Assembly: GCA_020829485.1 (NCBI GenBank)
Contig: JAIVFU010000072.1
Span: forward strand, 1-33,766
Direction: 5' to 3'
Source of the DNA: Nostoc sp. CHAB 5834
Lineage (GTDB): Bacteria > Cyanobacteriota > Cyanobacteriia > Cyanobacteriales > Nostocaceae
Length of the DNA: 33,766 nucleotides
In this document: piece after piece, positions 16,701-25,028 of the stretch
How positions within the stretch are numbered: position 1 is the first letter of the stretch
Layout of the letters: each line of letters opens with the position of its first letter
The notes under the pieces: model-generated
The model's input: only the letters and a program-made list of their open reading frames with translations
Database searches by the model: none
What the model was told of the DNA's origin: nothing
Position numbers and translations under genes: made by a program

Positions 16701-19126
16701 ACATTGAAGGAAAAATAAAAGTAAGCATAGCAATCTTCAGCCAAATTTGGCAACAACCACTCAGCAACAGCTTACACTTGATTCAAGAAGGCAAACAGGC
16801 AGCCTTGAATTGTGGAGATTTTGCTTTCGTAGGTACGGGATACTTCAATGAAATTAATGCAGGTTTCTTCTTAGGAAAGCCACTCACTGAGTTGTTACCA
16901 ATCTCTGAACTCTACCATCAAGCATTGACAACGGAAATACCCGATGAAGTGAATCTACAACAAATTAGTATACTGCGGCAGGTAATGCTAAATCTGACGG
17001 AGGCATCTCCCCAACCCTATATATTAGTTGGCACAGAGTGCGATGAAACACAGCTAATTCCCCACTTTCAAGCCAGTAATGATGCTGTCTTTCTTTCTAT
17101 TATTTATTGCTTCAAAGTACTTATTGCATACTTGTTTAGTAATATCTCAGTAGCACTTGATGCAGCAGATGCTTCCCTTCCCTACGAACCAGAATTAATT
17201 GGCGCCTATAGTATTATATCTGCTTGGTTTTATGATGCCTTAACGCGATTGGCTGCTTATCCTAACTCCTCACCTCAACGAAAAAAGCAGCTACTCAAAC
17301 GAGTTACCAAAATTCAGCACAACCTAGAACGACGGGCAAAATTAGTTCCTACCGACATTAAACACAAATGCGATTTAATTAGAGCAGAACGCGATCGCAT
17401 TCTCGGCAATAAACTTCAAGCACAAGAATATTACGATTTGGCAATATCGGGGGCAAAACAAAACGGCTATCTTCAAGAAGAAAGTTTAGCAAACGAACTC
17501 GCGGCTAAATTTTATCTCGAATGCGGTAAAGAAAAAATCGCCCAAGTCTATATGCAAGAAGCATACTACTGTTATGCCCGTTGGGGAGCAAAAGCCAAGG
17601 TTGCTGACTTAGAAAAACGCTATCCCGAACTACTCGAATTTCTCTTGAAACAACAAAAACTTAATCTCAATCTCAATCCCTTTGAAACTATTGCCTTTGC
17701 TGGGACTTTCTCATCTACTTACACGAATACTACTGCCGGCACCAATATTTCCGACGTTTTAGATTTTACCTCTGCCCTGAAAGCAGCTATTGCTATTTCC
17801 AGTTCTCTGGAATTAGATACACTCATCGCCAGTCTCACCCGGATTATTTTAGAAAACTCTGGCGCGAGAAAAGCTGTACTGCTGCTTCCCCAAGAAAATA
17901 TTTGGCAAGTACGAGCAATTACTTTTATTGATCATGAGAAAATACAAACCAGCCTCAGCCCAGAATCACTAGACAATTGTCAAGATATTGCTGTAAAAAT
18001 TATCCATTACGTCAAAAATACCCAACAAACAGTGGTTATAGACAATTGCAAAACAGATATTCCTGGCTTAATTGGGGAATATATGTTGTCACATCAACCC
18101 CAAAGTGTATTTTGTACTCCGATTATTAATCAAGGGCATTTGGTGGGGATTCTCTACCTAGAGAATCAAATGATTCAAGGGGTATTTAACAGCGATCGCC
18201 TCAGCGTCATTCACTTATTGTCTTCTCAAGCCGCAATTTCTCTAGAGAATGCTCGACTGTATCAACAAGCAGGAATTGCATTACAAGATTTACAACAAGC
18301 ACAGTTGCAAATTGTTCAAAGTGAGAAAATGTCAGCCTTGGGTAATTTAGTTGCTGGGGTAGCCCATGAAATGAATAATCCTTTGGGCTTTATTTATGCC
18401 AGCCTCCAAGAAGCTAAACCCACTGTTACAGATATTGTTGAACACTTGAGGCTATATCAAGAAAGTCTACCAAATCCAGGCGATGAAATCAAAGACCATG
18501 CCGAAAAAATTGACTTAGATTATAGCTTAGAAGATTTACCCAAGATAATTGATTCAATGGTGATGGCGTGCGATCGCCTGGAAAATATCAGCACTAGTTT
18601 AAGAACTTTCTCCCGCGCCGATAAAGATTACAAAGTACGATTTAACATCCATGAAGGTATCAATAGCACGATTTTAATTCTCAAACATCGTCTCAAAGCA
18701 AATGAACAACGTCCAGAAATTGAAGTAATAACTGATTATGGAAATTTGCCGCAGATTGAATGTTTTCCTGGGCAATTAAATCAGGTATTTATGAATATTC
18801 TGGCAAATGCTATTGATGCCCTAGATGAATCAAATAAGGGCAGAAGTTTCAAGGAAATTAAGTCCAATCCCAACAGAATTACAATTAAAACCTCCTGGGA
18901 AAATGAGGGCGTGAAAATTGCAATCGCTGATAATGGCAAGGGGATGAATGAATCAGTGAAAGAAAAGATTTTCGACCATTTATTTACTACAAAAGGTGTA
19001 AGTAAAGGTACGGGATTAGGATTAGCGATCGCTCGGCAAATCGTTGAAGAAACCCACGGTGGCAAATTGAGTTGTAACTCTGTTCTAGGTGAGGGTACAG
19101 AATTTATTATTGAAATTACCGTCTAA
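13727..19126 (+). CDS. Trifunctional Ser/Thr kinase - AAA ATPase - sensor histidine kinase (kinase 1)
   Basis: A 1799-residue cytosolic signalling protein. Residues 10-275 are a Ser/Thr kinase: Lys40 (VVIK), HKDIKPAN 134-141 with catalytic Asp136, Asp155-Phe-Ser in place of DFG, and SPEQTGRMNR. Residues about 305-620 are a PknK/AAA-type ATPase with Walker A GFSGIGKT (336-343) and Walker B MFLDD (463-467). A long helical, TPR-like region (about 700-1290) follows, ending in AYYCYARWGAKAKV. A GAF domain covers about 1343-1510. The transmitter has His1547 in GVAHEMNNP, an N box at 1690-1698, G1 DNGKG at 1735-1739 and GTGLGLAI near 1761. There are no membrane segments and no PAS domain. It is typical of multidomain kinases of filamentous cyanobacteria; signal and response regulator are unknown. 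A tandem paralogue follows 75 bp downstream. Confidence 0.93.
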   Translation: MNTTTVRIPGYRISEELYNGSRTLVYRGYRESDSLRVVIKLLKNPYPSFSELLSFRNQYTIAKNLNSPLIIQTYSLEPYQNSYVLVMEDFGGISLKDYFTSVDTRYVAFLQEFLQIAIALCNTLDILYRERIIHKDIKPANILINPKTKQVKLIDFSIASLLPRETQTLINPNILEGTLAYISPEQTGRMNRGIDYRTDFYSLGVTFYELLTGELPFTSNDAMEFVHCHIAKAPLLVHQINHKIPSVLSKIIEKLMAKNAQDRYQSALGLKYDLEKCLLQLKETDKIESFSIAQRDVCDRFIIPDKLYGRETEVETLLQAFERVSLGATEMMLVAGFSGIGKTAVVNEVHKPIVRQRGYFIKGKFDQFQRNIPFSAFVQAFRDLMGQLLTESDAQIQQWKSNILEAVGENGQVIIEVIPELSRIIDIQPAVPELSGTAAQNRFNSIFQKFISVFTTKKHPLVMFLDDLQWADSASFKLVELLMGEDSGYLLLIGAYRDNEVSPIHPLMMTLKEMHKVGVAINSITLQALSENTLNRLVADTLNCIHDLATPLTQLIYQKTQGNPFFSTQFLKALYDDNLIVFNSYLGCWQCDITLVKQAALTDDVVEFMAQQLQKLPFSTQGILKLAACIGNQFNLMTLAAVSQQSENETAAALWKALQEAFVLPESEIYKFYIDDKEAIYQQEMSHVINYKFSHDRIQQAAYSLILDEDKKATHLQIGRLLLSNTSDGEQTDKIFDIANQLNMGISLIADDVEKIKVAQINLNAAQKARRATAYSAAFSYAEKGMSLLDDNSWQRQYNITLGLHNIAADTAFLTGSFAEITQLMHLVKLNSQTVVDNLAVYEAQIQAYSAHKNYQKSIDTGLEFIQLLGIKLPSQPSKLQVLAELIKTKVLLRGNSLEKLLQLPVMTNPETIVVLRISNLISYPAYFCSQPLMALLAFLGIQKSLQQGNSIWSSSFYTIYSIILSNLQELEASYQMGQFSLNLLNKLPNLYIEGKIKVSIAIFSQIWQQPLSNSLHLIQEGKQAALNCGDFAFVGTGYFNEINAGFFLGKPLTELLPISELYHQALTTEIPDEVNLQQISILRQVMLNLTEASPQPYILVGTECDETQLIPHFQASNDAVFLSIIYCFKVLIAYLFSNISVALDAADASLPYEPELIGAYSIISAWFYDALTRLAAYPNSSPQRKKQLLKRVTKIQHNLERRAKLVPTDIKHKCDLIRAERDRILGNKLQAQEYYDLAISGAKQNGYLQEESLANELAAKFYLECGKEKIAQVYMQEAYYCYARWGAKAKVADLEKRYPELLEFLLKQQKLNLNLNPFETIAFAGTFSSTYTNTTAGTNISDVLDFTSALKAAIAISSSLELDTLIASLTRIILENSGARKAVLLLPQENIWQVRAITFIDHEKIQTSLSPESLDNCQDIAVKIIHYVKNTQQTVVIDNCKTDIPGLIGEYMLSHQPQSVFCTPIINQGHLVGILYLENQMIQGVFNSDRLSVIHLLSSQAAISLENARLYQQAGIALQDLQQAQLQIVQSEKMSALGNLVAGVAHEMNNPLGFIYASLQEAKPTVTDIVEHLRLYQESLPNPGDEIKDHAEKIDLDYSLEDLPKIIDSMVMACDRLENISTSLRTFSRADKDYKVRFNIHEGINSTILILKHRLKANEQRPEIEVITDYGNLPQIECFPGQLNQVFMNILANAIDALDESNKGRSFKEIKSNPNRITIKTSWENEGVKIAIADNGKGMNESVKEKIFDHLFTTKGVSKGTGLGLAIARQIVEETHGGKLSCNSVLGEGTEFIIEITV
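14030..14057. repeat. Degenerate GTAGA...TCTAC palindromic repeat inside kinase 1
   Basis: GTAGATACGC (14030-14039) pairs with GCGTTTCTAC (14048-14057) at nine of ten positions. The motif resembles the AGACGCGAT...ATCGCGTCT repeat at 11703-11761. It encodes VDTRYVAFLQ in the kinase domain, at a place where kinase 2 has an unrelated segment three residues shorter. Confidence 0.5.
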
Positions 19127-19170
19127 AACTTTTCTCTTGTTTATAAACAACTTCATAGATTCTGGGAACA

Positions 19171-19197
19171 CTAAATCTGTAAGTATTAAAGATTTAG
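19171..19197 (+). promoter_or_regulatory. Stem-loop or operator dyad just before kinase 2
   Basis: CTAAATCT (19171-19178) and AGATTTAG (19190-19197), again with an 11-nt loop and followed by CAGT-ATG (19202). The stem, loop length and distance to the start codon equal those before kinase 1. The innermost pair is T-A here and C-G there, so pairing is conserved while the sequence differs. Confidence 0.6.
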
Positions 19198-19201
19198 CAG
19201 T

Positions 19202-22200
19202 ATGGATAGCACTCTTGTCAATATTCCCGGATATCGCATCTATGATTTACTCTACAATGGTTCCAGAACCATAGTTTATTGCGGTTATCGAGATGACTCT
19301 TTACCTGTGGTGATTAAACTGCTGAAAAATCCTTATCCCAGTTTTAGCGAACTCTTGTCGTTTCGTAATCAATACACCATTGCCAAAAATCTTAACTCAC
19401 CTCTAATCATCCAAACTTATAGCCTGGAACCTTATCAAAATGGCTATGCGTTGGTGATGGAAGACTTTGGGGGGATTTCTCTTAAAGAATGGGGAACGGG
19501 GAAAAACCTCCGAAATATTACGGAGTTTTTACAGATAGCGATCGCACTATGCAACGCCTTAGATATACTATACCGTTCGCGCATTATTCATAAAGATATT
19601 AAACCCGCCAATATTCTAATTAATCCCAAAACCAAACAAGTTAAATTAATTGACTTTAGTATTGCATCTTTACTACCACGGGAAACTCAAACACTAATGA
19701 ATCCCAATGTGTTGGAGGGGACACTTAGTTATATTTCTCCTGAACAAACAGGAAGAATGAATCGAGGGATTGACTACCGGACTGACTTTTATTCATTAGG
19801 TGTGACTTTTTACGAATTATTGAAGGGAGAATTACCGTTTCAATCAAACGAGCCGATGGAATTGGTACATTGCCATTTAGCAAAACTTCCACCATCCCTT
19901 CGGGAAGTCAAAAGTGAAGAAATTCCGCAAGTCTTGTCAGATATCGTGATGAAATTGATGGCGAAAAATGCCCAAGATCGCTATCAGAGTGCATTAGGAC
20001 TGAAATTTGATTTAGAAAAATGTTTATCTCAACTCTCAGAAACTGGTGAAATTAAAAGTTTCCCAATTGCCCAACGAGATGTGTGCGATCGCTTCATTAT
20101 TCCTGATAAACTCTATGGACGGGAAACAGAAGTAGCAACCCTACTCCAAGCATTTGAAAGAGTTAGCCTTGGTGCAACAGAAATGATGCTGGTAGCTGGT
20201 TTTTCCGGTATTGGTAAAACCGTTGTAATTAATGAAGTTCATAAACCGATTGTTAGACAACGCGGTTATTTTATCAAAGGTAAATTTGACCAATTTCAAC
20301 GGAATATTCCATTAAGTGCATTGGTGCAAGCATTTCGAGATTTCATGGAGCAACTATTAACAGAAAGTGATAGCCAAATCCAGCAATGGAAAAGCAAAAT
20401 ATTAGCGGCTGTGGGTGAAAATGGACAAGTAATTATTGAAGTCATCCCGGAATTAGAAAGAATTATTGGTCAACAACCATCGCCTCCAGAATTATCAGGA
20501 AATGCAGCACAAATTAGATTTAATTTAATATTCCAAAAGTTTACCCAAGTCTTTACCACTGCCGAACATCCATTAGTAATGTTTTTAGATGATTTACAAT
20601 GGGCAGATTCAGCATCGCTGAAGTTAATGCAGTTATTAATGGCTGATACAGGACATCTTTTATTAATTGGTGCATATCGTGATAACGAAGTCGAAAAAGC
20701 ACATCCGTTAATGTTGACTTTGAGTGAAATTGAAAAAACACAAGCAACGATTAATACTATTACATTAGCACCACTAAATCAAGGACAAGTGAATCAGTTA
20801 ATTGCTGACACACTTAAATGTTCTGAGGATTTAGCGTTGCCTCTTTCGCTACTTGTATCTCAAAAAACTCAAGGTAATCCATTTTTTACTACACAATTTA
20901 TCAAAGCATTACATCAAGATAGGCTGATTCAATTTAACTTTAAGTCAGGCTTTTGGGAATGTGACATTGCACAAGTGACTACTCAAGCGGTTACGGATGA
21001 TGTTGTCGCGTTTATGGCATTTCAACTACAAAGACTGCCACAATCAACTCAAAATATCTTGCAGTTAGCTGCTTGTATTGGCAATCAATTTGATTTGGCA
21101 ACTTTGGCAATTGTTTCAGAATCATCGGAAATCGAAACGGCTGCTGATTTGTGGAAAGCTTTGGAAGAAGGCTTACTTTTAACTACTGGTGATGTTTATA
21201 AATTCTTTCAACACAGTGGGCAGGATTCTGATTCAAAGCCTTTTAATTTTAATTTACAAGTCCCCACCTATAAATTTTTACACGATCGCGTTCAACAAGC
21301 TGCTTATTCTTTAATTCCAGAAGCTCAGAAGCAGACTACTCACTTAAAACTAGGTCAGCTACTATTAAATAATATTTCTCCCAGCCAACAAGAAGACAAA
21401 ATATTTCAAATTGTTAGTCAATTGAACCTGGGGTTAAAGTTAATTACCCAACAGATAGAACGAGATCAACTAGCTCAGTTAAATCTGTTAGCTGGACGGA
21501 AAGCTATAACTGCCACTGCCTATACTGCTGCCATTGACTATCTAACACTAGGAATGGAACTGCTAACAGCAGATAGCTGGCAAAGTCAGTACGATCTCAC
21601 CCTAGCACTATATGAAAATGCAGCAAAAGCAGAATACTTAAACACCAACTTTGAACAGGCCATCAAACTCACAGACCTGATTTTGCAGCAAACTACGCAG
21701 ATGTTAGACAGAGTTAAAGCTTATGAACTGAAAGTCCAGATTTATATTGCCCAAGATCAGCAAGTTAAAGCTATTGAAACAGGGTTAAAAGCACTGGAGC
21801 AGTTAAACATTTCGTTGAGTTCACCTGATGTAGAACCGGAGAATCGTTTAGCTCAACTACCAACTTTAACAAATTTAGCTAATATTCCAGAAATGACCAA
21901 TCTGGAATCTCTGGCTGCACTACGGTTGCTGATTAGCATTACACCTCCTGTTCATCATGTAAAACCGGATATGTTTCCGTCAGTAGCGCTGACAATGCTC
22001 CATCTTTGCCTTGAACAGGGACATTCATCCTTGGCTGCTTTTGCCTATGGAAGTTATGGTGTATTTCTTTGTGCTGTAATCGGAGATGTCGATACCGCTT
22101 ATTACTCAAGTCAAATAGCTTTAAAGCTACTAGAACAATACCAGAGTAAAGAAATCAGTTCAAAAATTTATATGCTTTTTGGTGCTTTTATCTGTGCTTA

Positions 22201-25003
22201 CAAAGAGCATGGTCGAAATACAATCACAGCTTTACGAGAAAGTATCCAGTGTGGGCTAGAAGTTGGAGATATTGAACACGCTAGCTATTCAATGATGGCT
22301 GAATGTACGCATTTATTCTTAATTGGAGAAACTCTAGATGCTGTTGAAGAAAAGCAAACCAAATATATTAATCTACTTTTAAAACTCAAACAAAAACATT
22401 GTGTTGATTATGCCCAGGTTTGGAGGCAAGTCACCTTCAATTTACTCGGTAGATCCTCTTATCAATATTACTTGACTGGTATTGATTTTGATGAGACAGA
22501 AATGCTGTCGCATCTTCACACCACCCACAATCATCAGTCACTATTTGCCATCTATCTTGCCAAAACAGCTATCCTTTATACCTTTGATCAGTATGAACAG
22601 GCTGCAAGCAATGCAGAAAAAGCCACCGAGTATATGGATGGAGCTTTTGGTCTACTTTTAGTTGTGGCACATAACTTTTACTACTCTTTGTGCTTACTTG
22701 CAAATTATTCTAGCTGCGATCGCCAACAGGATCAGCAAGAATGTTGGCTAAATCAGGTAGTTAGCAATCAAAAACTTATGCATTACTGGGCTGGCTATGC
22801 TCCTGTTAATTTTCAGCACAAGTATGATTTAGTTGAGGCAGAAACAGCGCGGGTAATGGGAGACAAGCTCAAAGCGATGGAATATTACGATCGCGCCATA
22901 ACTCTTGCCAAAGCCAACGGCTACATCCAAGAAGAAGCACTTAGTAACGAATTAGCAGCCAAATTCTATCTCGGCTGGGATAAAGAAAAAGTCGCCCAAG
23001 CATATATGCAAGAAGCATACTACTGCTACGCTCGTTGGGGCGCAAAAGCCAAAGTGGAGGATTTAGAAAAACGCTATCCCCAACTACTCCAATCCATTCT
23101 GCAACAGCAACGAATCAACTTCAAACACGACGAAACTATTAGCTTTCGTGGCACTTCCTCTTCCACTCGCACTTCTAGCACTGGCAGCACCAGTATTTCT
23201 GATGCACTAGATTTTACTTCAGTTCTCAAAGCGGCTCAAGCTATCTCCAGTTCTCTAGAATTAGATCAACTTGTTGCCAGCCTCAGCCGCATTATCCTCG
23301 AAAACTCCGGCGCGAAAAAAGCTGCACTAATTCTTTCCCAAGAAGATACTTGGCAAGTTAGGGCAATTACCTCAAATTCCCAGATTGATATCCAAACCAT
23401 TCTTAAACCACAATTGATAGACAATTGTCAAGATATCCCCGTAAATATTATCAATTACGTCAAAAATACTAAGCAAACAGTTGTTATAGACAATTGCACA
23501 ACACATATTATTGGGTTAATTGGAGAATATATGCACCGAACACAACCCCAGAGTGTATTATGTACTCCGATTATTAATCAAGGGCGTTTAGTGGGGATTC
23601 TTTATCTAGAAAATCGACTGACGCAAGGAGTATTTACTAGCGATCGCCTTTCTATTATAAATTTCCTCTGCACTCAAGCTGCAATTTCTTTGGAAAATGC
23701 CCAATTATATAATCATCTCCAAGAGAGAGAAAAATTCCTCAGTAGTATTTATGAAGGTGTTGGCTGTCTCATTTTTGTGGTCGATATCCGAGATAATGGT
23801 AGATTTGAGTACACAGGATGGAGTAAATCGTGCGAATTAGCGGTTGATATACCTGCTTCCCAAGTACTGGGTAAAACTCCGCAAGAAGTAATCGGTTCTG
23901 ATGAAGGTGCAGCAGTCGAGCAAAAATATCTGCATTGTTTCCAAACTGGAATACCCATCACCTATGAAGAATGTTTAACATTTAATCACCAGAAAATTTG
24001 GTGGTTAACCACACTCAGTCCATTAAAAGATGAGATGGGCAAAGTTTATCGCGTAATTGGGACAACTATTAATATTAGCGATCTCTACGAGGAGCTTCGC
24101 TTACGCAAACAAGCTGAAGAAGCGGTAACAGAAAAATCTCAAGCACTCACAACAGCTTTAGCAGATTTACAACAAGCGCAATTACAAATTGTTCAGAGTG
24201 AGAAAATGTCAGCATTGGGTAATTTAGTTGCTGGGGTAGCCCATGAAATGAATAATCCTTTGGGCTTTATTGCTGCTAGCCTCAAACAAGCTAAACCCAC
24301 TATTGCTGATATTGTTGAACACTTAAAACTATATCAAACAAGTCTCTCAAATCCCAATGATCAAATCAAAGAACATGCCGAAGAGATTGATTTAGATTAT
24401 ACCTTAGAAGACTTACCAAAAATTATTGATTCAATGGTGATGGCGTGCGATCGCCTGAAAAATATCAGCACTAGTTTAAGAACATTTTCTCGTGCTGATA
24501 AAGATTATAAAGTACCGTTTAATATCCACGAAGGTATCGACAGTACGATTTTAATTCTCAAACATCGTTTGAAAGGAAATGAACAACGTCCAGCAATTGA
24601 AGTGATAATTGATTATGCTAAATTGCCCAAAATTGAATGTTTTTCTGGGCAATTGAATCAGGTATTTATGAATGTTTTGGCAAATGCTATTGATGCGCTG
24701 GATGAATCAAATGTGGGAAGGAGTTTTGAGGAAATTAAGTCCAATATCAACCGAATTACAATTAAAACCTCTTTGGTAAATGAAAAAGTAAAAATTGCTA
24801 TTGCTGATAATGGCAAGGGGATGAATGAATCAGTCAAACAAAAGATTTTTGACTACTTATTTACTACAAAAGGCGTGGGAAAAGGGACAGGATTGGGGTT
24901 AGCGATCGCTCGTCAAATCGTTGTAGAAAAACATGGAGGAGCGATCGAGGTAGATTCTAGACCAGGTGAAGGTACTGAATTTGTGATCTACTTACCAATG
25001 TAG
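19202..25003 (+). CDS. Trifunctional Ser/Thr kinase - AAA ATPase - GAF/PAS sensor histidine kinase (kinase 2)
   Basis: A 1933-residue tandem paralogue of kinase 1. The Ser/Thr kinase (10-270) has Lys39, HKDIKPAN from residue 130 (Asp132) and DFS at 151. The AAA-type ATPase has Walker A GFSGIGKT (333-340) and Walker B MFLDD (460-464). A long helical TPR-like region differs strongly from that of kinase 1 until AYYCYARWGAKAKV. A GAF domain covers about 1334-1500. A PAS domain absent from kinase 1 covers about 1509-1625 (FLSSIYEGVGCLIFVVD to RVIGTTINISD) and is joined by a coiled coil to the transmitter: His1681 in GVAHEMNNP, an N box at 1824-1832, G1 from 1869, GTGLGLAI. No membrane segment. The first and last thirds are very similar to kinase 1, also at DNA level. 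A phospho-relay partner is not encoded nearby. Confidence 0.93.
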   Translation: MDSTLVNIPGYRIYDLLYNGSRTIVYCGYRDDSLPVVIKLLKNPYPSFSELLSFRNQYTIAKNLNSPLIIQTYSLEPYQNGYALVMEDFGGISLKEWGTGKNLRNITEFLQIAIALCNALDILYRSRIIHKDIKPANILINPKTKQVKLIDFSIASLLPRETQTLMNPNVLEGTLSYISPEQTGRMNRGIDYRTDFYSLGVTFYELLKGELPFQSNEPMELVHCHLAKLPPSLREVKSEEIPQVLSDIVMKLMAKNAQDRYQSALGLKFDLEKCLSQLSETGEIKSFPIAQRDVCDRFIIPDKLYGRETEVATLLQAFERVSLGATEMMLVAGFSGIGKTVVINEVHKPIVRQRGYFIKGKFDQFQRNIPLSALVQAFRDFMEQLLTESDSQIQQWKSKILAAVGENGQVIIEVIPELERIIGQQPSPPELSGNAAQIRFNLIFQKFTQVFTTAEHPLVMFLDDLQWADSASLKLMQLLMADTGHLLLIGAYRDNEVEKAHPLMLTLSEIEKTQATINTITLAPLNQGQVNQLIADTLKCSEDLALPLSLLVSQKTQGNPFFTTQFIKALHQDRLIQFNFKSGFWECDIAQVTTQAVTDDVVAFMAFQLQRLPQSTQNILQLAACIGNQFDLATLAIVSESSEIETAADLWKALEEGLLLTTGDVYKFFQHSGQDSDSKPFNFNLQVPTYKFLHDRVQQAAYSLIPEAQKQTTHLKLGQLLLNNISPSQQEDKIFQIVSQLNLGLKLITQQIERDQLAQLNLLAGRKAITATAYTAAIDYLTLGMELLTADSWQSQYDLTLALYENAAKAEYLNTNFEQAIKLTDLILQQTTQMLDRVKAYELKVQIYIAQDQQVKAIETGLKALEQLNISLSSPDVEPENRLAQLPTLTNLANIPEMTNLESLAALRLLISITPPVHHVKPDMFPSVALTMLHLCLEQGHSSLAAFAYGSYGVFLCAVIGDVDTAYYSSQIALKLLEQYQSKEISSKIYMLFGAFICAYKEHGRNTITALRESIQCGLEVGDIEHASYSMMAECTHLFLIGETLDAVEEKQTKYINLLLKLKQKHCVDYAQVWRQVTFNLLGRSSYQYYLTGIDFDETEMLSHLHTTHNHQSLFAIYLAKTAILYTFDQYEQAASNAEKATEYMDGAFGLLLVVAHNFYYSLCLLANYSSCDRQQDQQECWLNQVVSNQKLMHYWAGYAPVNFQHKYDLVEAETARVMGDKLKAMEYYDRAITLAKANGYIQEEALSNELAAKFYLGWDKEKVAQAYMQEAYYCYARWGAKAKVEDLEKRYPQLLQSILQQQRINFKHDETISFRGTSSSTRTSSTGSTSISDALDFTSVLKAAQAISSSLELDQLVASLSRIILENSGAKKAALILSQEDTWQVRAITSNSQIDIQTILKPQLIDNCQDIPVNIINYVKNTKQTVVIDNCTTHIIGLIGEYMHRTQPQSVLCTPIINQGRLVGILYLENRLTQGVFTSDRLSIINFLCTQAAISLENAQLYNHLQEREKFLSSIYEGVGCLIFVVDIRDNGRFEYTGWSKSCELAVDIPASQVLGKTPQEVIGSDEGAAVEQKYLHCFQTGIPITYEECLTFNHQKIWWLTTLSPLKDEMGKVYRVIGTTINISDLYEELRLRKQAEEAVTEKSQALTTALADLQQAQLQIVQSEKMSALGNLVAGVAHEMNNPLGFIAASLKQAKPTIADIVEHLKLYQTSLSNPNDQIKEHAEEIDLDYTLEDLPKIIDSMVMACDRLKNISTSLRTFSRADKDYKVPFNIHEGIDSTILILKHRLKGNEQRPAIEVIIDYAKLPKIECFSGQLNQVFMNVLANAIDALDESNVGRSFEEIKSNINRITIKTSLVNEKVKIAIADNGKGMNESVKQKIFDYLFTTKGVGKGTGLGLAIARQIVVEKHGGAIEVDSRPGEGTEFVIYLPM

Positions 25004-25028
25004 TATATACCTACGTTTGCATATCGAC

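Noticed and set aside
19892..19918. The SLREVKSE stretch in kinase 2 (DNA TCCCTTCGGGAAGTC) looked like another inserted repeat.
   Set aside because: Kinase 1 has a segment only one residue shorter at the same place, so it is more likely ordinary divergence.
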